A stretch of 64,000 nucleotides of DNA from Artemisia argyi (lineage: Eukaryota; Streptophyta; Magnoliopsida; Asterales; Asteraceae), in contig CM060685.1 of the NCBI GenBank assembly GCA_030686995.1, forward strand, positions 123,190,823-123,254,822, written 5' to 3'. Below the pieces are notes generated by a model. That model ran no database searches and had not been told where the DNA came from. It worked only from the letters and a program-made list of their open reading frames with translations. Each line of letters begins with the position of its first letter. Positions within the stretch are counted from its first letter, which is position 1. Shown piece by piece: positions 47,748 to 57,688 of this stretch. A program made the translations under genes and the position numbers.

Positions 47748-47754
47748 TTTTATA
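47748..47754 (-). promoter_or_regulatory. TATA box for the antisense ORF
   Basis: On the minus strand GCATATAAAAGGGGGCTC contains TATAAAA, 65 nt upstream of the ATG at 47682 and so well placed for a short leader. It resembles the LTR core (CTATAAAAGGAGG). Confidence 0.55.
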
Positions 47755-48044
47755 TGCAAAGTCAAGGTCGAATTCTAATTAATGAAGAATATTTACTCCT
47801 ACTTGTTTTGGTAGGTTGGAGGAGTAAATTTGGTTATTATCGGGTTGACTTTTGGAAGATATTTTTGTGAATAGTAACTTGGTTAAAAAGTTACTTTGGG
47901 TTAATTTTTATGGGTTAAGTGGAGAGTTACTTTGTGTTGCAGAATACAACCCATATTATTGGAATCATTGGAGTTATAAGGTGTGTATCATAGACACACA
48001 ACAAATGGTTATTGATTCACCATGTCTAACCCATATAAGAATCA

Positions 48045-48226
48045 GCTAGTCCAGAGCAAACGACTACTGGTAAAGACTTATCAAATCCGTTTATGGTTGA
48101 TAGTTTACCAAAACCTATATGGTTATCAACGCACCATACTCCAAGTGATTAAGAGTTGGCTAGTCCATAGCAAACGGCTCATGGTAAAGACATATCAAAT
48201 CCGTTGATAGCTGGTAGTTTGCTAAA
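48045..48226. repeat. Two-copy tandem repeat, 114-bp period
   Basis: The block GCTAGTCCAGAGCAAACG...AAAGACTTATCAAATCCGTT at 48045 recurs at 48159 (GCTAGTCCATAGCAAACG...). About 68 bases are alike in each unit. It lies between the antisense and third ORFs and may hold promoter elements. Confidence 0.8.
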
Positions 48227-48535
48227 AACTATGATAAGAGCAGCAAATTTTCATGTTTTATTAACCACTGCTCTTTGATATGTTGTGAAAACTTTACCAC
48301 TGCTAGTTCATTAGTTACGACTTCAAGAGTAATTTTTCCACTGATGAATTAGCCATTACAACTGTTGTGTCAGTAATCCATTTTTTACTAGCCGTTGTAA
48401 ATATAACCGTCTTTCCTTATTAATAGGGTAAAATCTTTTGTGAATTATCTACTTACTTATTATAAATTATTCTTTTCCAAAGATAATTCTTTCTAAAGAT
48501 AATTCACATTGCGCAACCTCCTCAAACCCTATTAG

Positions 48536-48542
48536 TATAAAT
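48536..48542 (+). promoter_or_regulatory. TATA-like box for the third ORF
   Basis: TATAAAT in AGTATAAATTG, 74 bases upstream of the third ORF's ATG at 48610. The placement suggests an internal promoter. There are no direct data. Confidence 0.4.
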
Positions 48543-48609
48543 TGATCAATCATATGGCTTAATTTTTATATTGATTACTAACACTCTTATTCTCTTTTTC
48601 ACAAATATC

Positions 48610-51555
48610 ATGGCGATTCTAAAATTTGTCGAGGAGCACAATCAAGTGGCCTACCTACAAAAATCAAACGAGAAGAGTGGCCCTGTTTTTCATCAGATTG
48701 TGGATTTTCTAAATACAACTCATATAAGGTATGCCTTAACTATTAATCCCACAATCTATGTCTCTCATATCAAACAGTTCTGGAACACTGTGGAGTCCAT
48801 AACTCTTGAACAGGGAGACACACATGAATCTGTGGATGCTCTAAGAGCCACAGTGGATGAGGTAACCATTGATGTTACTGAGTCATCCTTGAGGAGAATT
48901 CTCCAATTGGATGATCTCAATGGTATCATCACATTATCCAATTCAGATATTTTTGAAAATATTGCTTTAATGGGGTATGATACATCTGAACAAAAAGTCA
49001 CTTTTAGAAAAGGATGTTTTTGTCCCCACTGGAGATTTTTGATTCACACTCTTTTACATTGCCTGAGTCCTAAGAAAACATCTTATGAACAATTTGCATC
49101 AACCATGGCTTATCCTTTGGTTTGTTTGGCAACTGATAGGACTTTCAATTTTTCAAAGTTTATTTTTAATAATATGAAAGGCAATGTAAAGAGTCAATAT
49201 AAATTTTTGATGTATCCAAGGTTTGTGCAAGCAGTGTTAAATGAATTTCAACTGCGACCTCTCAATAGAATTTATGAGCCTTCCTGTCTTAAGCCAAAAG
49301 TTTTTCAAAACATGAGTAAGGCTTCAGATCTTTGGAATGGGGAGGTTCATCCACCTTTTCCTCAAATGCTTGCTAAAATTGCTCAAGTACAGGGTGAAGA
49401 TGCAACCATCCCAGTTGTATCCCAAAACACACCCACTATTGTTGTTCCACCAATTCACCATACCCCTGCTGTAACTTACACTTATGAGAGAAGGTCTAAA
49501 CAGCCAACTTCTCTTATCTCAACATTGCATGTTGTTGAACCTTTTGGTTTAGGGACAAGCAGTGGTGGTTCAAGGCTTAATCCTAGTCCAACTAGGGAAG
49601 AGCCTGAATCAATGCCTCATGATTCACCTCTCCCAACAGGTAACACAGTTGGAAGTGATGAAGGCAGTGTGCAACTACCTGAATTGATGGACATTTGTAC
49701 CAAATTAGTCAAGCAGGTTCAAGCTCTAGAGAAAGATCTGGCACAGACCAAAGAACAACATGCCACAGAGCTGAATCAATTGAAGGCTGAGATTCAAAGA
49801 TTGCAGAATGAAGTTGAGAATCTCAAGAAGAAAAGACCTGCTAAAGTTATGTTATCTTCATCATCTTTACCTCAGGATGAGTTTTCTGCAAGTTCTACTC
49901 AAGATTTGGGAGATTCTTCCAAACAGGGGAGGAAAACAGATGCAGAGTTTAAGGGGAGGAGTACAAATTTTGAAAAAGTGTTTGCTGAGCTCAATGATTC
50001 TGAAAGTGCTCAAGCAAGAGATGATGTAGCTGAGACTGAGGGGAGGAAATTGGATTTTGAAGATATGGAAGCTGAGGCTGGTTTTAACTTTGTTGATTTA
50101 GTTGGAACTGCTCAACCAATTTCCACTGAAGCAGAACAAGTTCCCACTGATCAACCTATTTCCACTTCAAGTGAAAAAGTTCCCACTGCTACTCAAGAAA
50201 TTACCACTGCAGAGGAAGAAGCTGCCAGAATAAGATCAGTTAAAGGAAAGGCTATTGTGATTGCTTCAGATCAAGAGCAAACAAGAAAGATTTCTAAGAA
50301 AGAACAAGCTCAGATTGATTTTGATGCAAGATTGGCAGAGCAACAGCAAGCAGCAGAGAATGAAAGAAAGAGAAAGCCAGAGGAAGATGAAGTTGCTAAT
50401 TTTATGGAAGCTAAGAGGTTGGATAAACTTGAAGCTGTAATGGCAGAACCTATTTCAAGTGTCTCACCAACTGTCATACATGAGAAACCTCCATTATTCA
50501 CTTATGTGCCTACAAAAGAAGAGATTGACTACTTGATTAATAGTGATCAAATAATCAGGAAGAAGGCTATTGAATTAATTGCAAATACAACCTTGAATGA
50601 AGAACAAAGGTCTACTCAATTAAAAGATTTCATTCAAATGAAGAATCAGCAGGCTCTTGATGAAATCATTGGGGATGTTAGAAAAGGTCAAAAGAAGCCA
50701 AGAAAACTTACAAAGGCACAGATCATTGCTGAGATGAAGACTTTTTGTTGCCATGTTGGAAATATGAAAATGGCTCAATTCAAAGGAATGTCACATGATC
50801 AGATTAAAGGAATTTATTACAGAATCAAAAGACAAGATAGTAAATTCATTCCAATAGATCAAGAACCAATAGTAATGAAGACAAAAAGGACTGGAGTGAG
50901 TTTTGAATCAAAAGATGCAAAGAAGTTGAAGACTCAGGAATCATCTAAAGTAGAAGAGGGTCCTAGCAAGTTGACAGAAGAGCAAGTTACAAACATGTTG
51001 TTCATAGAGACTGATGTACTTAATATTGAACCTCTACAAGCAAGATATCCAGTAGTTGGTTGGGAGATCTTTTCTGATAGTTTTGGTGTAGCTTGGAAGA
51101 TCATCAGAACTGGAAGTGTCACAAGCATTTGCAGAGATTTTGAAGATATTGTTAGATCTTGTGATAGAGAAGACTTGGATACTTTGTGGAGGATTGTTCA
51201 AGATCAGTTCAAGAAGGATGAACTTGTTGATGTCAAGGCTAAGGAGTTATGGGTTCACTTCAGAAGATTATATGAACCTGACCCAGGTGATAGATATTGG
51301 AGATTTGAAGCTCATGGTACAAGAACTTTGTGGAAATTCTATGATTCAAGTTCTGTGCATCATCTTTCTACTCAAGATGGAGTTGATGTCTTTATGCTGG
51401 CTGAGAAAGAATATCCATTGAGAGCTGGAGTATTGACTGTGATGTTGTCAGAGAAGCTTAGGTGCTGGGAAAGAACTGAAGTCATAGATGATTTGTTACA
51501 AAGGATTTATGATCAAAGTGTGAGAGCTGATAAAGAGTTAAGAAGAAGAAAATAA
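48610..51555 (+). CDS. Copia third ORF ('env-like' position), intact, 981 aa
   Basis: Uninterrupted 981-codon frame from ATG 48610 (MAILKFVEEHNQVAYLQKSN). This protein type occurs after pol in Asteraceae Copia elements and is usually annotated only as hypothetical. Visible parts are an N-terminal globular region (IVDFLNTTHIRYALTINPTI, then KQFWNTVES), a coiled coil at about residues 357-409, a Ser/Thr/Glu-rich middle with repeated P(I/V)(S/P)T units, a Lys/Glu-rich helical region, and a conserved C-terminal block (WEIFSDSFGVAWKIIRTGS ... LWRIVQDQF ... LWVHFRRLYEPD). I see no signal peptide or membrane segment, which argues against a true envelope protein. It occupies the SIRE env-like position. 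Its function is unknown. Confidence 0.85.
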   Translation: MAILKFVEEHNQVAYLQKSNEKSGPVFHQIVDFLNTTHIRYALTINPTIYVSHIKQFWNTVESITLEQGDTHESVDALRATVDEVTIDVTESSLRRILQLDDLNGIITLSNSDIFENIALMGYDTSEQKVTFRKGCFCPHWRFLIHTLLHCLSPKKTSYEQFASTMAYPLVCLATDRTFNFSKFIFNNMKGNVKSQYKFLMYPRFVQAVLNEFQLRPLNRIYEPSCLKPKVFQNMSKASDLWNGEVHPPFPQMLAKIAQVQGEDATIPVVSQNTPTIVVPPIHHTPAVTYTYERRSKQPTSLISTLHVVEPFGLGTSSGGSRLNPSPTREEPESMPHDSPLPTGNTVGSDEGSVQLPELMDICTKLVKQVQALEKDLAQTKEQHATELNQLKAEIQRLQNEVENLKKKRPAKVMLSSSSLPQDEFSASSTQDLGDSSKQGRKTDAEFKGRSTNFEKVFAELNDSESAQARDDVAETEGRKLDFEDMEAEAGFNFVDLVGTAQPISTEAEQVPTDQPISTSSEKVPTATQEITTAEEEAARIRSVKGKAIVIASDQEQTRKISKKEQAQIDFDARLAEQQQAAENERKRKPEEDEVANFMEAKRLDKLEAVMAEPISSVSPTVIHEKPPLFTYVPTKEEIDYLINSDQIIRKKAIELIANTTLNEEQRSTQLKDFIQMKNQQALDEIIGDVRKGQKKPRKLTKAQIIAEMKTFCCHVGNMKMAQFKGMSHDQIKGIYYRIKRQDSKFIPIDQEPIVMKTKRTGVSFESKDAKKLKTQESSKVEEGPSKLTEEQVTNMLFIETDVLNIEPLQARYPVVGWEIFSDSFGVAWKIIRTGSVTSICRDFEDIVRSCDREDLDTLWRIVQDQFKKDELVDVKAKELWVHFRRLYEPDPGDRYWRFEAHGTRTLWKFYDSSSVHHLSTQDGVDVFMLAEKEYPLRAGVLTVMLSEKLRCWERTEVIDDLLQRIYDQSVRADKELRRRK

Positions 51556-51634
51556 GTGTTTGGAAGAATTCCCATATCCTCATGTTTGCTGAATACTTGA
51601 AGAAACTTATTGATTTATTTATTAATCATAAGTT

Positions 51635-51643
51635 AGGGGAGGA
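51635..51643 (+). other. Copia polypurine tract
   Basis: AGGGGAGGA just upstream of the 3' LTR; primes plus-strand synthesis. Confidence 0.85.
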
Positions 51644-51644
51644 T

Positions 51645-52125
51645 TGTTGGGAATTATACTAACAGTTACCACGGCTAAGTGAAGATGTTACAACTGCAGA
51701 AGATTGTACTTGCAGTGGAAAATCATTACCACTGTAAGAACATATATTACCACTGCTTATTAGATAACTGTTAGGAAACGTGTTTAGATAATTATAGAAT
51801 AGATCTTGTGTATATCTTATTCTATTAGCATTATACTTATCTTGTAGAAGATGACTCCTTGTGCTATAAAAGGAGGTCCTAGGTTAAAGGTTAGATATAC
51901 GTTTTCTAGAGCTTCAAGGTGTAACCCTAGTGATATCAAGATCACTCGTATTATTATCATTAATAATATTGGAGCTAATCGTTTGTTTACATACATTGTT
52001 CTTATTCATATACAACTGTCTTACTCACAATCAAACTTCTAAGTGTTACTAAGTAGATTCCGCATACTTAGTGATATAACTCAAAGTATCAATCTAACAC
52101 AAGTTCAAGGTGTTTAGATCCATCA
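51645..52125 (+). repeat. Copia 3' LTR, 481 bp
   Basis: Same length as the 5' LTR with 6 substitutions (3 transitions, 3 transversions) and no indel. Followed by TATTG, the second copy of the target duplication. Confidence 0.97.
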
Positions 52126-52130
52126 TATTG

Positions 52131-53866
52131 TCACATCCATGAAGAGGGGAAGTGGTTCGGGACAGGGAGGTAGCAAATGTGCTCTTAAAAAGCCAAGACA
52201 TAAGGGTCCATTGAATATGTACTTTGCTAGTAAACCACAAGGCGTAAAAGGAGGAGGAAGACAACAAACGATAAATGAGGTGTGTAAAAAGGAGTTAAGG
52301 AACAATGCTTGTAAAGAGATAGCTAGGTGGTTTTATGATGCAGGGGTTCCTTTCAATGCAGCTACCTATGATAGCTTTCATATTGCAATGGAAGCAGTTG
52401 CTCAATTTGGCCCGGGGTTTAAACCACCTAGCATGTATGAGCTTAGAGTTCTTTTACTCAAGAAAGAAGTGGAAGAAACCGAATAAAATATAAAGAATTA
52501 CAAGAAGGAATGGGCTGTCAAAGGTTGTTCTATACTATCTGATGGATGGCGTGACTCTATTGTTCAAAAAGATATTGTGAACTTTTTGGTAAACTCTCCA
52601 AAAGGTTTCGTGTTTATAAGATCTATGGATGTCTCAGAAGTTACAAAAGATGCTAACACATTGTTTAAAATGCTTGAAGATATGGTGGATGAAGTAGGAG
52701 AGGAGAATGTGATTCAAGTTGTAACAGTTAATGCTTCAAACTATGTTAAGGCTGGTAAGTTGTTGGAAGCTACGAGACCACATTTATATTGGACTCCGTG
52801 TGTGGCTCACTGCATTGATCTTATGTTGGAGGATATAGGAAAGCTTGAAAGGGTTAAGTCTTGTTTGAAAAAGGCGATGTTCATGAATGGTTATATATAT
52901 AACCATGTTGGAGTTGTTAACATGATGAGAAGGTTCAAAAATTAAAGAGACCATTAGCGCTTCTTTTGCCAATAAAGAAGTGCATTATAAGAAAGTGTTT
53001 GAGATTATTGACCAAAGGTGGGATTTCCAACTCCACAGGCCCTTGCACGCGGCTGGTCATTTCTTAAATCCTCAATGGTTTTATGACGAGTCAAAAAAGT
53101 AGATTGTGAAGAGATAAGGTCTGGTTTAAGTGCTTGCATCCGTAGATTGGTTCCGGATTTAAGAATTCAAGATGCTATCGCGGACGAGTTGACTTTATAC
53201 CAGAAAGAAGCAAGGATGTTTGGAGATCCCATGGCAATACGACACAGGAGTACAAAAGCTCCAGCGGACTGGTGCGTTTTATATAGATCATCAGCTCCAA
53301 ACTTACAAAAGTTTGCTCTTCGTGTTTTGAGCCTCTCCTGTAGTGCAACGGGCTGTGAGAGAAACTGGAGTGTTTTTCAACACATTCATACCAAGAAAAG
53401 AAACCGATTGGCACAAGATCGATTAAATGACATGGTGTATGTCAAATATAATTGTGCTTTGGATCGTCGATCCAAAGGAATTGACACGAACGATCCTATT
53501 CTTTTGAAAGATATTGATGAAAGTAATGAATGGCTGATGGGGCATATGGATGGTGAAGAACAACCTGCTACTAATTTTGTGTATGCTGATGACGATTTAA
53601 CATGGGCTGCTGTTGATATAGCTTCTGGGGCATCTGAGCCAGCTTATCCTACTAGAGCTACGGCATCTAGAGGTAGCGCACATGCTTCATCAAGCGCTCC
53701 AAAGGGGAAAGGGGTTGCTCACACCTCCACCTCTAGTTCTAAAGCATATCAAGGGCTGATAGATGAAGATTATGAAGAGGATATTGGACTTTCCGAAGAT
53801 GATGGGGTCAATGAGGAGCTTGGGATTGATGTTGATGATGATGAGGATGATGAATATGACTTCTAG
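52131..53866 (+). pseudogene. hAT transposase 3' part: DUF659 and dimerisation domain
   Basis: Continues the BED-finger frame in phase (VTSMKRGSG...). A basic linker is followed by a DUF659-like region (WFYDAGVPFNAATYDSFHIA and CSILSDGWRD, then TPCVAHCIDLMLEDIGK). There is a TAA at 52484, and after 52943 a decayed stretch with stops and a frameshift (to about 53100) where the middle of the transposase should be. The C-terminal hAT dimerisation domain (LSLSCSATGCERNWSVFQ, then KKRNRLAQDRLNDMVYVKYN) is open from 53147 to the stop at 53866, with an acidic tail. The gene was already damaged, or has decayed, independently of the Copia insertion. Confidence 0.88.
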
Positions 53867-54089
53867 TTTAGTCTTAGAGGAGTTAGAGACACAAACCTTT
53901 TGATGGATGCTTTTGCTTTGCTTTTAATTATAAAAAATGATTACTTTTGATCTTAGTTTTTGACTATCTATGTATTTTAGCGATATGAAATTGTGAACAA
54001 TGAAAATGCATGCTATCTTTTAATATTAGATGTGGTATAAATGTGGTATTCATGTGTTTTGTGCACTATATATAATTTACAAGTTTTTT

Positions 54090-54132
<43 letters not shown>
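53867..54132. other. 3' flank of the hAT gene with T-run
   Basis: Presumed 3' UTR or end of the hAT element, then a T-tract at about 54092-54130. The right terminal inverted repeat was not identified. Confidence 0.4.
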
Positions 54133-54135
<3 letters not shown>

Positions 54136-54345
54136 AAATGTCGCCTCGGGTATGTGATGCGCGCGCTTTCGCCTCAACGCCTCGGGTTCGATCCTCACTC
54201 CCTACAAAAGGCTGGAGGTCCTTTTCTACCTTAGGTAGAACCGGAAGCAGCCTCTCTACTTTAGGTAGGGGTAAGGCTATCTACATATCAACCTCCCCCA
54301 TACATCGTCGAAGACGGTATTGAAAGTTACTTTACTTTACTTTCT
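54133..54345 (+). mobile_element. Au-type SINE
   Basis: A tRNA-related head with a B-box-like GGTTCGATCC at 54185-54194 is followed by the Au-SINE core (AAGCAGCCTCTCTACTTTAG, GTAGGGGTAAGGC), then 'CCTCCCCCATACATCGTCGA' and a short TTAC(TTTAC)n tail. The order and wording match plant Au SINEs. The A-box region is diverged. Non-autonomous, mobilised by LINE machinery. Confidence 0.75.
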
Positions 54346-54406
54346 TAAGATGTATCTTCTTATTGTCATTTGAACTTATTGATGGTGAAGTTCTATCTTT
54401 TCTTCT

Positions 54407-54446
<40 letters not shown>

Positions 54447-56462
54447 TATTATTATTTTTTTTTCTAGTGAAAACTTTAACAATCTCGATATGTTGCGTTC
54501 AAAAAATCAATTTTTTAATTTTTCCGTAATGCTAAGGTCACTTGTGTCTTTGAATTAATTTCTCAAACTTAATCAGGTAAATATATGACATACTGAGTGG
54601 TTTGTTTTAGACTACTGGTAATAAGACATGGACAACGCGTCAAATTTCCTTGTTGGGACCATGAAGATGCATGCTACATATTAGCTTAACCATTATAAGA
54701 CGTGTGTTGGGTTGAATAGTAGGAGAACTTGAGTTGTGGGAGGCGTGGAAGTTGTTGATGTACGTATGTTTTGGTGTTAATGTTGGTTGTGTTATTATAC
54801 TATGTTAATGATGATAACAATGTTGTTTGAGGAAAGAAAATCGGATGTGACGTTGAATTGACGATGATTATAACACACAAGGAATTATAACCGACCTTAG
54901 TGTAGACTTTTCAAATATGTAGAGAAAAAGAATTGCACACAAAGAATAACATCATGTTTGTTTGGATTTTAGTACTAGGAATAAAAAAAGTGTACTGTAT
55001 TACAAAGGGCCACAAAGAATAACATCCATCCAACCTTTGTAATTAGCTATTCTTAGTCCCATGGCGTGTTAATTTTTTGACTATGTTTTTACTACCCTCC
55101 TCTTATAGACCCTCCTACCCACGTTATTTTAAAACACATCTTTGTTTACTTTTTCTGGATATCTCACTCACAACCTTAATTCATCAACCATATATTCCAA
55201 AGAAAGAAAGAAAAAAAGGGTTGTTTTTGCCTCACTTGTAAGTTTTTTTTCTCTTTCTTTCATCATTATATGTTAAGAGCATCCATTTAAGCCATGTGCC
55301 TTTTCGGATATCTTTCTTCTTTGATGCTTTAAATAAAAGCTTAGTGTTTTTTTTTGATGAATCAGTAAGGGTTTTAAGGTTTGTGTTCGTTGGATTCAAT
55401 TGTAGAAATTTTACTTCATTTGATTTGCTTTGATGGACAAAATAGTAAGAAATTCAATTCCAGTAATTAAGAGCAACATAATGATATTCATTTAATGTGG
55501 TCTTTATTTTAGTTCAAGATTTGATACTGGTTTTTTGTTTTCCGTTTGTTTGATGGATCCATATGTCTAAAGATTCAAACTTATATCCTACAAGGTTAAG
55601 GATCTGAGGCCTGGTTGGATAGAACCAGATCGAGTACACGTACGCTAAATGAATCGAATTGTTTAGGGTTTTCGGCTTCTTGTTAATATTTCAATGTTTC
55701 TTTTCATTAATTTTTTGAACTACAAATGTTTAAAAACAAACTAACGAGAAGCTAGAAAGTACACAAAACACACGAGCTCATGATGCACCATAGAAACAAG
55801 GTCAAGAAAGATATACTTTGGTGGATATATCTTGATAACACAAAGATTTTACTAACTTCAATTCATGCATGCTGATAAATGGTTTTCAAACTTAACAATA
55901 TTATTTGATTAGATCTCGTTAGTATAGGAATTTCATGTCCTTATGTGCTTGATGGATCTAGATCACATAAATGCTGATAACGGATTAAGTGGATTAGCAA
56001 TCTTCTTTATTGGTTAAGTATTTGGCGAATCTCTACATTTTTACACAATATGGATTCCAATAATACATCTAGTTAGCGTTGGTTCTCTTTTCTTGTTGGG
56101 AAATTTCAACAAAAACAGTGCAACCTTCATGGAGGCGTAAAGCGAAACTTTAAAACGAGACCTTTTTATCAAAGTTATTTGGCGAAAAATTGTTTATATG
56201 AAATTTACCTTTCTAGCTTTTTTTTATGTAAAATCTTTGATATAACTTTTTAAAATTAATATTGTATAATATTTCATTTCAAGTCGATAAATGAGTCAAT
56301 CCATTTAATGTTTCTTGTGACATTTTTTATCCTAAAATATTTTAATTTAGTTTAGTTTTGAAAAACTAATTTTAGCCGAAGCAACTTTTACCGGAACAGT
56401 TAACATTATTCTATATGCAATATAAGCATTAAGAAAAGAATTTAGATAACTAGTATAGTTAA
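54346..56462. other. Intergenic DNA upstream of the MADS-box gene
   Basis: Contains a T-run at about 54409-54443. Bases 55140-55240 (an AAAGAAAGAAAG leader-like stretch followed by ACTTGTAAGTTT) could be a 5' UTR exon with a donor site for the MADS gene, since SOC1-clade genes often have a 5' UTR intron. This is inference. No other gene is seen. Confidence 0.4.
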
Positions 56463-57215
56463 GTATATGCAATATAAGCAACTGTCATCAAAGCAAGACT
56501 TTCTAATTGTTTAATAACATCATTAATACAAATATAATTTGATTGTTAATTTTTACTAACGGAATTGATTGCAAACAACACATCATACCAAATACCATTC
56601 TTAACAAAAATTCAAAATTAACTAGTTCATGTGTAGCTAGAGTCGTTGAATTGCATTTTACTTTAGGTTTGATGCAAATTTTATTCAATGCATATAAAGC
56701 ATCTTGTACTTGTAAAGCTTGATATCTTATTTGCTTTGACACTTTTTACGCGACTTCTCAACGTGTTTGTGATGACGGTATGAGAGTTAAATTTTGGATA
56801 TGATCTTGTAGGATTTGCCATCTTTTAGGAGATGAAGAAAATAAAGTATATATACTTTGTACTACTCCAGAAAGCTGATCAAGAGGCTCTTGAACAAGAA
56901 TTAGCCATGTCAAATAGTACTAAATTTAAACTACGATAACCACATGGCGTAAATTAGGAGTAATATCTAAAAGCCGTTTTTGTACCCCCAAGATGTTTAC
57001 CTTTCATATTAGACCTATTATATTAGCCTTGTCCTCTTATGTCAACTAAATCAAATCCAGTATTTTAATTTTCATCCAAAACAACATCGAAAAGGCCTTT
57101 ACTACTTGTATCATCTACTTCTAAAAATCCTAAAAGTATTCCATAACTTTTATAGTACTTGATGACAATATATCCAAGCATCTTATTATAATAGACATTT
57201 GTTTAGTAAGACTTA
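56463..57215 (-). pseudogene. hAT transposase fragment (DUF4371/TTF type)
   Basis: On the minus strand, conceptual translation with frameshifts gives blocks typical of the TTF-type hAT family: YGILLGFLEVDDTSSKGLFD, then NMKGKH, TPCG and SLNLVL, SVKANKIS in one frame and KQIRYQALQVQDALYALNK in the next, and LATHELVNFEFLLRMVFG (open 56503-56742). Many stops and indels; non-functional. It covers the middle of the protein, while the C-terminal part of a related element survives at 36111-36482. Confidence 0.7.
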
Positions 57216-57526
57216 TATAATTAAGTATTATTGAAAAATGGGGGTTTAAATGGATAACAACCGTCTAACCGGAATTTAAATGGGCGAATTAATTTAATAT
57301 TTGCTTATTTTTCATGAAAAATGGGCCTTTTATATACTTGATATATTAGGCTTAAATTTCTTCAATTTGTAAAGCATAAAAACTAAAAACAAAAGAGACC
57401 CAAAATCTGACTATTTAACATTTATTGGTTATTCGAGGCCTTAAATAATCGGATCTATAAAGATGCGGGCTTAAAAAACATGGGACTTACTTTGTATACA
57501 ATGTCTTGAAAAATCCGGGGCCATAA

Positions 57527-57616
<90 letters not shown>

Positions 57617-57688
57617 ATTTTATAACTAAGTGGGTGTTAATTCAGGAGTATTTAGTAATAAATTTGCTTATGTTTATAAGGTTTGAAG
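57216..57688. other. Immediate 5' flank of the MADS-box gene
   Basis: Non-coding and includes an AT microsatellite at 57531-57608. TTTATAAG just before GTTTGAAGATGG could be the acceptor of a 5' UTR intron. Confidence 0.4.
57531..57608. repeat. AT dinucleotide microsatellite
   Basis: About 78 bases of (AT)n, 80 bp upstream of the MADS-box start codon. Length variation here could alter the promoter or the 5' UTR intron. Confidence 0.95.

Larger units (their letters stand above)
40315..52125 (+). mobile_element. SIRE-type Ty1/Copia retrotransposon, 11.8 kb, young
   Basis: Flanked by a perfect TATTG duplication (40310-40314 and 52126-52130) with two 481-bp LTRs that differ at 6 positions (1.25%). 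Order: 5' LTR, primer site, gag, protease-integrase-RT-RNaseH, an antisense ORF, a putative divergent promoter, a long third ORF, a polypurine tract and the 3' LTR. This long Copia layout with an extra ORF after pol is that of the SIRE/Sirevirus lineage. Gag has two stops and pol one, so this copy cannot move on its own. It sits inside a hAT transposase frame. The low LTR divergence suggests insertion within roughly the last million years (inference from typical plant rates). Confidence 0.96.

Noticed and set aside
48610..51555. Third ORF as a true retroviral envelope protein
   Set aside because: No signal peptide, membrane anchor or cleavage-like features were seen; only the position after pol suggests 'env-like'.
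39425..54200. Attempt to define terminal inverted repeats of the BED-type hAT element
   Set aside because: GC-rich word-rich stretches lie on both sides (39425-39570 and about 54140-54185), but no matching ends or 8-bp duplication could be found by eye, and the right side overlaps a SINE.
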